The position numbers and the translations under genes were made by a program. Positions 18,101 through 24,460 of a DNA stretch of 64,000 nucleotides are shown piece by piece. Positions within the stretch are counted from its first letter, which is position 1; the number at the start of each line of letters is the position of its first letter. Origin of the DNA: an uncultured Rhodospirillaceae bacterium (lineage in GTDB: Bacteria > Pseudomonadota > Alphaproteobacteria > Rhodospirillales > Magnetospirillaceae); contig CAJANL010000294.1 in the NCBI GenBank assembly GCA_903941105.1, positions 1 to 64,000 of the forward strand. Direction: 5' to 3'. Under the pieces are notes generated by a model, which was not told the origin of the DNA, ran no database searches, and worked only from the letters and a program-made list of their open reading frames with translations.

Positions 18101-18240
18101 TCGCCCAGCCGACCGCGGTGGTGATGGTCGGCGGCGTCATCGCCTCGGCCCTGGCCACCCTGCTGGTGGTGCCCGCCCTCTACCTCATGGCGGGGCCGGT
18201 GGGCGAACACCGCCGTGATCTCGATCTGGCGGAGGGATAG
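15118..18240 (+). CDS. RND efflux pump, CzcA/CusA-like, second copy
   Basis: 1040 residues, exactly the length of the first pump and colinear with it (MFRWIIGTSLRFRFL versus MFGWIIGSSLRFRLL; MPLDVFPEFAPPVVEVQTEA). Helix 4 reads GVVIDDAVVFAERL, keeping the two aspartates but replacing the usual VEN by AER; helix 10 reads IAARNSIL. The pump is therefore a diverged tandem paralogue. Start at ATG 15118 is preceded by GGAGGA. RND pumps usually act as homotrimers; two colinear genes with one adaptor leave open a mixed trimer, as in the MdtBC pair. Confidence 0.88.
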   Translation: MFRWIIGTSLRFRFLVAGVATALVVFGTLQLRRMPLDVFPEFAPPVVEVQTEAIGLSAVDVESLITLNLEELLSGVPWLESVRSESVTGLSSIVLTFQRGTDLMKARQMIQERLTLAYTLPNVAAPPVIIQPLSATSRFMMVALSSDSIDPTDLSLLARWTVKPRLLGVPGVANVAIWGQRLRQLHVHFDPARLRDAQVTQDDVVTAAGDALWVSPLTFLRGSAPGTGGWIDNTNQRLGVHHAMPIRSPEDMAKVAVAAPHLLLTGRTMALGDVAEVTFAHPPLIGDASVAGGGRGLMLVIEKFPAANTLEVTQQVEQALAELGRGLPGVKVDTGVFRLASYVAESLSNLAAAMAVGGALVILVLGALLFDWRGALISVAAISLSLLAAVLALHLTGATINIMILAGLVVALGVVIDDAVVFAERLGERLRRPGRGSVAAVIGETALETRVAALYGTLIVILGATPVLFMGGVSGAFFSPLALSYVLAVVASMLVGLTVTPALALLLGERGGRTEPRGVRWLRRRVAATTRWTLRAPRAAVGVACLLVAAGLAAWPLLGQSLLPPLNERELLVDWATPPGTSYEETYRITQRVSRELRSLPGVGNVGAHVGRAVTGDQVVGINASQIWISLAADADRDTTIAAIRNTIDGYPGVDHSLRSYLRDKVGEVLTGQGKAITVRLYGQGREILRDKAEEIRQALSDVPGIVDLRAGGQTEEPQVEVLVNLDAAGREGVKPGDVRRSAATVFSGLVVGYLFEAQKIFEVVVWGAPETRASLTNLSDTLVEKSDRRHARLGDVAEVRIAPTPTVIRHERISPYVDVVANVAGRDLGSVSRDIDNRLRNVQFPLEYHAEVLGEYTERQDAQRRMLGVAAAALLGIVLLLQACFRSWRHAGIAVVALVASLAGGVLAALIGGGTISLGSLVGFLAVVGIAARNSILLITRLHQLEEGGRMRFGRDLVLQGVEDRLSPILASSAAIVVALVPIVALGGVPGLEIAQPTAVVMVGGVIASALATLLVVPALYLMAGPVGEHRRDLDLAEG

Positions 18241-18283
18241 GGACGTCCCTCCGTTACCACGACGATGACGATGGAGTGCCGCC

Positions 18284-19678
18284 ATGATCCGTGGACTTCG
18301 CGTGCCGGCCTTGCAGGCCACGGCCCTGGCTGTCGTGTTGGGCACGGGGCTGCCGGCGGCGGCGCAGTTCCAGCTGCCGCCGGCCGGCGCCGAAGGGACG
18401 TCGCCGGCCGGCCAATTGCCCAAGCGGTTGACCTATCAGTACGGTATCGGCAGCGAGTCCGAGATCAGGCGCCGTCGCGACGCCGATCTCGACCGGCAAC
18501 GGCGGGATGATGCGCTGATCGTGATGCCGCAGTTGAACGGCCACATCATCTACCGCCCCACCGACTGGCTCGAAACCACCCTGGAAGTGATTTTCGAGAA
18601 GGAGTTCCCGGTGCGGGAGGAGGCGGTGGTCACCCTTCCCGACGGCGAGACCGTAACGCAGCAAGACCGCCATTTTTCGCTGGTGATCGATCAGGCGTTC
18701 TTCACCCTCAAGAACATTACCGATCCGTTCGAGATTTCCGTCGGGCGCATCAACCACGAGGACGAGCGGCACTGGCTGTACGACACCTCCATGGACGTGG
18801 CCGAGGTGTCGTTCAAGCGTGGTGGCTTCGAGATCAAGGCCACCGCCGGCCGCGAGGTGGCGGTCGATCTCGATCTGCTGCAACGCCAGAAGCACGACCG
18901 CAACAACACCTTCATGCTCTACGGCGACTACCGCGGCGTCGAGGGGCTCAAGCTGGCCGCCTATTCCATCTACCGCGACGACCGCGAGAAGATCGAAGGG
19001 CATCCGTTGCTGCTCGGCCTGCGCGCCCTGGGACGGCCGTCGAACAGTTTCAGCTATTGGGGCGAACTGGCCTTCCTGAAGGGCAGCGACGAGCGGTCGC
19101 GGGAATTTTCCGGCTATGGCGTCGACGTCGGCGCCACCTATCGCTTTCTCGGGCAGCCCCTGACCCCGAACATCACGCTGGCCTACGCCTTCGGCTCCGG
19201 CGACCGCGACCCCAATGACGACAGGAAGGACGAATTCCGCCAGAGCGGCCTGCAATCCAACGAGACCAAGTTCGGCGGTGTTTCGGAATTCAAGGTCTAC
19301 GGCGAGGCGCTCGATCCAGAGTTGAGCAATTTGCGGGTTCTTACCGCCGGGCTGGGCGTGCGCCCGATACCCGACGTTTCCGTCGATCTCGTCTTCCATC
19401 ACTACCGCCTCGACCGCATGGCCGAGGAACTGCGCAATTCGGCCCTGACCGCCAGGATGAATCAGGTCAGCGGCCAGGAAAGCAAGGATGTCGGAAGTGC
19501 CTTGGACATGGTGGTGGGGGTGCGAAACCTGTTCGGCATCCGGCAATTGGGCATCGATCTGCGGGGGGGGCTGTTTTTCCCCGGCAAGGCCTTTCGCATC
19601 GATACCAGCAGCGACGAGTCCATCTCGTCGCGTGCCCCGGAAACCGGTATGGCGGTGGTGGCGAAGTTCTGGTGGTGA
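18284..19678 (+). CDS. AlgE-like outer-membrane beta-barrel protein
   Basis: 464 residues with a signal peptide ending AAAQ. The mature protein shows alternating amphipathic strands (for example GHIIYRPTDWLETTLEVIFE and SVGRINHEDERHWLYD) and ends in an aromatic residue (KFWW), as outer-membrane barrels do. The pattern with DERHWLYD and FKRGGFEIKATAGRE matches the alginate-export (AlgE/AlgJ) barrel family. It follows the second pump by 43 bp. It could provide an outer-membrane exit or an uptake path for a charged solute; no TolC-like gene is present in the locus. Confidence 0.7.
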   Translation: MIRGLRVPALQATALAVVLGTGLPAAAQFQLPPAGAEGTSPAGQLPKRLTYQYGIGSESEIRRRRDADLDRQRRDDALIVMPQLNGHIIYRPTDWLETTLEVIFEKEFPVREEAVVTLPDGETVTQQDRHFSLVIDQAFFTLKNITDPFEISVGRINHEDERHWLYDTSMDVAEVSFKRGGFEIKATAGREVAVDLDLLQRQKHDRNNTFMLYGDYRGVEGLKLAAYSIYRDDREKIEGHPLLLGLRALGRPSNSFSYWGELAFLKGSDERSREFSGYGVDVGATYRFLGQPLTPNITLAYAFGSGDRDPNDDRKDEFRQSGLQSNETKFGGVSEFKVYGEALDPELSNLRVLTAGLGVRPIPDVSVDLVFHHYRLDRMAEELRNSALTARMNQVSGQESKDVGSALDMVVGVRNLFGIRQLGIDLRGGLFFPGKAFRIDTSSDESISSRAPETGMAVVAKFWW

Positions 19679-19697
19679 AATCAAGGAGGATCGGAAG

Positions 19698-20387
19698 ATG
19701 CGGGCAATGCGCACTTTGATGGTCGGACTATCGGGGCTGGCGATGGTGGCATGTGGCGAGGAATCCCAGGGCGAGACCGCCTGGCAGCAGGATTTCGCCA
19801 TCGCGCAGTGCCGTATGATGCCCACCGGGCGCAATCAGTATTTCGTCCTCGAACCGGGCTATCGGCTGGTGCTCGATAGCGAAGACACCCGGTTGCAGAT
19901 TACCGTGCTCGACGAGACCAAGACGGTCGACGGTGTCGTCACCCGGGTGGTCGAGGAGCGGGAATGGAAAGATGGCGAGCTGTACGAAGTGGCCAAGAAT
20001 TATTTCGCCATGTGCGACCAGACCAAGGACATCTATTACTTCGGCGAGGACGTTGACTTCTACGAAAAGGGCAAAATCACCAAGCATGACGGTTCGTGGC
20101 TTGCCGGCAATGGCAATCGGCCGGGTCTGATGATGGCGGGGACGCCGAGGCTCAGCATGCGCTACTACCAGGAAATCGCGCCGGGGGTGGCGATGGATCG
20201 CGCCGAGGTGATCAGCGTCACCGAAACCTGCAAGACGCCCGCCGGGACGTTCTCGCAATGCATGAAGGTCAAGGAGGGAACGGCGCTCAATATTGCCGAA
20301 ACGGAGTACAAATTCTACGCGCCCGAAGTCGGGCTGGTGAGTGACGGCAGTGTGCGGCTGCGCGAGCACGGCTTCGTGACCAACTGA
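19698..20387 (+). CDS. Putative lipoprotein of the export locus
   Basis: 229 residues from ATG 19698, preceded by AAGGAGGA. The signal ends in a lipobox-like AMVAC (cysteine 19), so the mature protein is probably lipid-anchored. It contains three further cysteines (CRMMP, MCDQT, ETCKTP plus QCMKV) and beta-rich stretches such as KFYAPEVGLVSDGSVRLREH, a pattern seen in periplasmic lipoproteins of unknown role. It is the last gene of the run starting at 10470 and is followed by a strong hairpin. Confidence 0.6.
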   Translation: MRAMRTLMVGLSGLAMVACGEESQGETAWQQDFAIAQCRMMPTGRNQYFVLEPGYRLVLDSEDTRLQITVLDETKTVDGVVTRVVEEREWKDGELYEVAKNYFAMCDQTKDIYYFGEDVDFYEKGKITKHDGSWLAGNGNRPGLMMAGTPRLSMRYYQEIAPGVAMDRAEVISVTETCKTPAGTFSQCMKVKEGTALNIAETEYKFYAPEVGLVSDGSVRLREHGFVTN

Positions 20388-20430
20388 TACCACCCCTCGC
20401 TGATCGGTGACGATCAGCGAGATATGGTAT
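20387..20430. terminator. Bidirectional terminator between convergent genes
   Basis: A perfect 10 bp stem (CTCGCTGATC at 20396-20405, GATCAGCGAG at 20412-20421) with a 6-base loop, flanked by a second matching pair ATACCA/TGGTAT at 20387 and 20425. It lies just after the lipoprotein stop and 13 bp from the end of the leftward doc gene, so it can end transcription from both sides. Confidence 0.65.
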
Positions 20431-20442
20431 GCCTCACCATGT

Positions 20443-20841
20443 TCAGTCGCTCCGGTCCAACCGGAGGTTCCGCCGCAGCCATGCGGCAAAGACGTCTTCG
20501 GGGAGGGTGCCCTCGGCGGCGCCGACCATGATCTCCAGCACCTCGGTTTCGGCGGCGGTCAGGATGACGCCGTTGTCCAGCAGGAAGACCAGCATCACCA
20601 CCAGGGCGGTGCGCTTGTTGCCGCCGACGAAGGGGCGATTGCGCAGGATGCCGCAGGCGTAGCTCGCGGCGAGGACGGCGTGATCGGCTCCGGTGTCGTG
20701 GGCGGCGATCTCGGCCGGCCGGGCCAGGGCCGAGTTCAGCAGGGCTTCGCTGCGCAATCCCGAGGCGCCGCCGTGCTCGGCAACCTGCTCGTCATGGATG
20801 GCAAGAGCCGCCGCCTTGCAGATCCATCGCCACCCGTTCAT
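20443..20841 (-). CDS. doc: Doc-type Fic-fold toxin
   Basis: 132 residues from ATG 20841, overlapping the antitoxin stop by 4 bases. The Fic/Doc core is seen as ILRNRPFVGGNKRTALV. The consensus HPFxDGNKR has its histidine replaced by arginine and its acidic residue by glycine here, though FxxGNKR is kept. Phage P1 Doc phosphorylates elongation factor Tu using the histidine-containing motif, so this protein may have lost or changed activity. N-terminal AIHDEQVAEHGGASGLRSEA and the C-terminal FLLDNGVILTAAETEVLEIM match the family. Confidence 0.8.
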   Translation of the reverse strand: MNGWRWICKAAALAIHDEQVAEHGGASGLRSEALLNSALARPAEIAAHDTGADHAVLAASYACGILRNRPFVGGNKRTALVVMLVFLLDNGVILTAAETEVLEIMVGAAEGTLPEDVFAAWLRRNLRLDRSD

Positions 20842-21062
20842 TTCGCCAACTCGTGCAGCACGGCGCGGTGGTCCTTCATGACCTTGCGGGCCTGCTCCAT
20901 CTGGCGGGAAAAGTCGGGATCGTAGGCGGTCAGCCGCCAACCGTCGGGCGCCTCGGTCAGGTAGACGGTATCGCCCTTCGAAAGTTTCAGCCGCGACAAC
21001 GCCTCCCGCGGTAGCACGATGCCGGTGGAATTGCCCACCGGAACCAGTTTCAGGGTCAGCAT
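20838..21062 (-). CDS. AbrB-type antitoxin paired with Doc
   Basis: 74 residues with the swapped-hairpin DNA-binding fold: LKLVPVGNSTGIVLPREAL, then LSKGDTVYLTEAPDGWRLTA, and a C-terminal helical tail (FSRQMEQARKVMKDHRAVLH) that would bind the toxin. Antitoxin first and toxin second with a 4 bp overlap is the standard order. AbrB-Doc pairs usually repress their own promoter, which would lie just right of 21062. Confidence 0.85.
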   Translation of the reverse strand: MLTLKLVPVGNSTGIVLPREALSRLKLSKGDTVYLTEAPDGWRLTAYDPDFSRQMEQARKVMKDHRAVLHELAK

Positions 21063-21274
21063 GGCGGGGCGACCTCCGGGCCGTGGTTACGTCGGTGCAG
21101 ACATGGTTCTTCCCCGGTATGTGGTCAAGGTGCGGGTATCGGGCGGCCGGGCGTCCCCCCGACGGTGTGGCAAGGCGGCGAAGTCGGTCTGGCTTGCGAT
21201 GTAGTCACCCTTTCTCCACGGCCAAGGGGAGGCCATGTCACAGCTTCATACGCACACGCAGGAAAGGAAGGCGC

Positions 21275-22993
21275 ATGTCTTTGCCGGCTCAGGGCAACGG
21301 GGGCTTGCCGACCGCCGACCCCATTCCCGGCATCGGCTCCGCCGGTCTCCGCGACGAGATGCACCGTCTGGCCGAACAACTGGAAAAGGAATTGCGGCAG
21401 GCCGTTTCCGAGATTGAACATCAGGTCAGGCGACTGGCCGACAGCGCCGCCGGGCTCGACGAGACGGCGGCCAGAATGCGCAGGACCGCCACCGACGTTG
21501 CAGCCTCGGCTCAGTCGACCGCCAGCAATGTCCAGGCGGTCGCGGCGGCTGCCGAGGAGTTCCAGGTCACCAGTCGTGGCATCGCCGAACAGGTCGAGCA
21601 GGCCAATGTGCTGACCATCAATGCCTTCGATCAAGCCATCGTCACCTCCAGGAGTGTCGAGGGGCTGGTCGAGGCGGCACATCATATTTCGGGTGTGGCG
21701 GGGCTGATCCGCCGGATTTCCAACCAGACCCGCATGCTGTCACTGAATGCCACCATCGAGGCGGCGCGTGCCGGTAATGCCGGACGCGGCTTCGCGGTGG
21801 TCGCCACCAACGTCAAGTCCCTGTCCCGTCAAACCGAGGACGCCATCGCCGTCATCGACGCTCACACCGTGGAAATCCACGACGAAACCGGCCGCGCCGC
21901 CGGCCTGGTAGAGCAGATGTCGGGCCATATCCGTGCAATTCAGGCCGTTGCCACCGATGTGGCCGCCGCCACCCAGATGCAGTTCTCCGCCACCCTGGAC
22001 GTGGCGAAGTGTGCCGAGATCGCGGCGGTCAATACCCATTCGGTGGCCGAGCATGCCCGGAACTTCCTCACCGAGGCCGGCGCGACCGGGGACATTGCGA
22101 GCAAGGTCAACGAGCTGTCCGCGGCGATGAGTCGCGACGTGCGCAATCTCAGTCGAAGGATGACGACCATCCTGCGTAGTTCGGTGGTGGGCGACCGGCG
22201 CTCCACCGCGCGCTATCCCGTCGCGGTGGGGTTCCGGGCCGAGATGGGCGGGCGAGCCGTCGAGGGCTCCACCGGCGACCTGTCTCCGGCCGGTGCCCTG
22301 CTGATTACCACCGGCCTCGGCCACGGCCACCCACTCGACATCGAGTTCGGAGTGGCGGTGGGGACCATTGCGGGGAAGGTCCTGGGCACCTCGGACGCGG
22401 GAACCCACGTCATCTTCACCGGTGCCACGCCGGTACAGGTCGAAACCATTCGCAAGATCGTCGCCGAGGCGGAGAATCTCGACCATGCCTTCGTGCACAA
22501 GGCAACTATGGCCGCCCAGGCGCTGACCGCCGCCTTCGAACAGGCCATCCGCGATGGCAGGGTCTCGGAAGCGGATGTGCTCGATACCGACTATCAGGCG
22601 GTTCCCGGCAGCGACCCCATCCAATACCTGACGCGGCTCACCACAGTGTGCGACGAGGTCGTTCCACCCATCGTCGAACCGGTCCTCCGCCAGGACGGGC
22701 GCATCGTCTTTTGCATCCCCACCGACCGGAACGGCTATGTACCCACCCACAACGCGGTTTATTCACATCCGCAGAAGGGGGGAGATCGTGCCTACAACAT
22801 CGCCAACTGCCGCAACCGACGGATCTTCGACGATCGCACCGGCCTGCTCGCCGCGCGCAACACCAAGTCTTTTCTGGTGCAGACCTATTGCCGTGACATG
22901 GGTGACAAGAAGGTGATGCTGAAGGAGATCGATGTTCCCATCACGATCCGTGGCCACCAGTGGGGGGCGGTGCGTCTGGCGATCCGGCTGTAG
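21275..22993 (+). CDS. Soluble chemoreceptor with PilZ domain and C-terminal Cache-like sensor
   Basis: 572 residues from ATG 21275 (AGGAAAGGAAG upstream). No membrane segment. The N-terminal part is an MCP signalling coiled coil with the tip RMLSLNATIEAARAGNAGRG and GFAVVATNVKSLS. A PilZ domain follows at about 305-395 (RRSTARYPVAV ... TGDLSPAGALL), which carries the RxxxR and DxSxxG c-di-GMP-binding signature. The C-terminal third has YVPTHNAVYSHPQKGGDRAY and RNRRIFDDRTGLLAARNTKS, the pattern of cytoplasmic MCP-linked Cache-like domains. It may link c-di-GMP level and an internal ligand to chemotaxis. Confidence 0.85.
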   Translation: MSLPAQGNGGLPTADPIPGIGSAGLRDEMHRLAEQLEKELRQAVSEIEHQVRRLADSAAGLDETAARMRRTATDVAASAQSTASNVQAVAAAAEEFQVTSRGIAEQVEQANVLTINAFDQAIVTSRSVEGLVEAAHHISGVAGLIRRISNQTRMLSLNATIEAARAGNAGRGFAVVATNVKSLSRQTEDAIAVIDAHTVEIHDETGRAAGLVEQMSGHIRAIQAVATDVAAATQMQFSATLDVAKCAEIAAVNTHSVAEHARNFLTEAGATGDIASKVNELSAAMSRDVRNLSRRMTTILRSSVVGDRRSTARYPVAVGFRAEMGGRAVEGSTGDLSPAGALLITTGLGHGHPLDIEFGVAVGTIAGKVLGTSDAGTHVIFTGATPVQVETIRKIVAEAENLDHAFVHKATMAAQALTAAFEQAIRDGRVSEADVLDTDYQAVPGSDPIQYLTRLTTVCDEVVPPIVEPVLRQDGRIVFCIPTDRNGYVPTHNAVYSHPQKGGDRAYNIANCRNRRIFDDRTGLLAARNTKSFLVQTYCRDMGDKKVMLKEIDVPITIRGHQWGAVRLAIRL

Positions 22994-23011
22994 CGGCGTC
23001 CACGCCGAGCC

Positions 23012-23497
23012 CTATGCGGTGGAACCGGCGTGTGCCTTGCGAAGTCCGTCGATATCGATCCTGGTCATTTGCATCATCGCCTCCATGACACGGCCGGCGC
23101 GCTCGCGGTCGGGATCGTTCAACAGTTCGATCAACGACTTGGGAGTGATCTGCCACGAAACACCGAATCTGTCCTTGAGCCAGCCGCATTGGCCCGGCGA
23201 ACCGCCACCCTCGGTCAGCGCCTCCCATAGGCGGTCGACCTCGGCTTGGTCCTCACAATTGATCATGAAGGAGACGGCTTCGGTGAACGGGAACTGAGGG
23301 CCGCCGTTGAGGCCGATGAATTGCTGTCCGGCCAGTGTGAATTCGACAACCAGCACTGCTCCCGCCGGGGTGCTGGGGTTGTCGGCGGGGGAGATCATGA
23401 CCCTGTCGATCGAGGAGTCCGGGAGCAGCGACACATAGAACTTCGCCGCCGCCTCCGCCATTCCGTCGAACCACAGGCATGGAGCAATTTTGGACAT
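23012..23497 (-). CDS. VOC family protein (PhnB-like)
   Basis: 161 residues starting MSKIAPCLWFDGMAEAAAKF. The VOC fold pattern is seen in WFDGMAEAAAKFYVSLLPDS and WLKDRFGVSWQITPKSLIEL. This subgroup is often labelled 3-demethylubiquinone methyltransferase-like, but it lacks any methyltransferase motif and the true reaction is unknown. It converges with the chemoreceptor gene 18 bp away. Confidence 0.8.
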   Translation of the reverse strand: MSKIAPCLWFDGMAEAAAKFYVSLLPDSSIDRVMISPADNPSTPAGAVLVVEFTLAGQQFIGLNGGPQFPFTEAVSFMINCEDQAEVDRLWEALTEGGGSPGQCGWLKDRFGVSWQITPKSLIELLNDPDRERAGRVMEAMMQMTRIDIDGLRKAHAGSTA

Positions 23498-23812
23498 CCG
23501 AACACCTCCTCAGTGTCGAGTCGAACAACTTCGGCGAACAATCGATTTCTGATTGGTTCGCAAGATCCTCATTCATCACGCCGACCAACACATCGCCCAG
23601 GGGGAAGTTCACCGATCCCCGCCGGTATTGGCGGTATTGCCCTGCCGCCCCTCCACTACAAGAATGGCCGCCATCGAGCAGAGCTCCCTCTCCCGAGGTA
23701 ACGCGAGGGCGCTCAGCGCGGATTTGCCGCGGAGCCACGATTTCATGACCAGCGGAATTTGCGGCTCGCCGCTCATCGTCGCCACACAAGGAGAGCCGAG
23801 GAGACAAGGAAC
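23498..23812. other. Gene-free stretch between two divergent VOC genes
   Basis: About 315 bp between the leftward gene ending its 5' side at 23497 and the rightward gene at 23813. It should hold both promoters. GGAG and GGAGAC motifs directly precede the rightward ATG. Apart from a short CCGCCGGTATTGGCGG palindrome near 23617 I see no structured element and no convincing gene. Confidence 0.4.
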
Positions 23813-24292
23813 ATGCCGGGAAGCGTCACATCCATTCCAGAGGGATATCATGCCGTCACTCCCTATCTGGTGGTCGGGAACGGGGCGGCAGCCATCGACT
23901 TCTACAAAACGGCCTTTGGCGCCGACGAAGTGATGCGGATGGCGGACCCATCCGGCAAGGTGATGCACGCGGAGGTCAGGATCGGCGATTCGCGCGTCAT
24001 GTTGGCCGACGAATGCCCCGAGATGGGGGCGAAGGCGCCCACGGCCTTCGGCGGCAGTTCTGTCAGCGTGTATCTGTATGTCGACGACGTCGACGCCGTG
24101 GCGGCGCAGGCCCTCGCTGCCGGCGCCAACGAGGTGCGGCCGGTGCAGGATCAGTTTTACGGCGACCGTAGCGGCACCATCACCGATCCGTTCGGCCATA
24201 CCTGGCACATCGCCACCCACAAGGAGGACGTGCCGATGGACGAATTGCGGCGGCGCGCGGAAGCGGCGATGAAGGAGCGCAAAGCAAACTGA
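23813..24292 (+). CDS. VOC family glyoxalase/bleomycin-resistance-like protein
   Basis: 159 residues from ATG 23813. Typical PhnB-like VOC sequence: YHAVTPYLVVGNGAAAIDFY, KVMHAEVRIGDSRVMLADE, SVYLYVDDVDAV and a C-terminal ITDPFGHTWHIATHKEDV. The histidine and glutamate positions of the metal site appear as HAEVRIG and the DPFGHTW segment. Substrate unknown. It differs clearly from the neighbour at 23012-23497, so the two are not a recent duplication. Confidence 0.85.
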   Translation: MPGSVTSIPEGYHAVTPYLVVGNGAAAIDFYKTAFGADEVMRMADPSGKVMHAEVRIGDSRVMLADECPEMGAKAPTAFGGSSVSVYLYVDDVDAVAAQALAAGANEVRPVQDQFYGDRSGTITDPFGHTWHIATHKEDVPMDELRRRAEAAMKERKAN

Positions 24293-24342
24293 CAGGAAAA
24301 GGCAGCCGCCGGGGCGTCTTTCCCTCCCGGCCGCCTTCCGAT

Positions 24343-24378
24343 CCCGGCTCCGCTGCGGGCCATTGCGGCGGAGCCGGG
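24343..24378. terminator. GC-rich hairpin between convergent genes
   Basis: CCCGGCTCCGC at 24343-24353 and GCGGAGCCGGG at 24368-24378 form a perfect 11 bp stem with a 14-base loop. It lies between the rightward VOC gene and the leftward kinase gene. No T-run follows on either strand, so it may be a terminator of the non-canonical kind or an RNA-stability element. Confidence 0.4.
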
Positions 24379-24460
24379 CCCCTTGTGGTGTCCATGCATC
24401 CAAGGAGACAAGGACGACGCGTGTTGACCGAGGTCCGGATCGACCCGTTTCGACAAGCCA

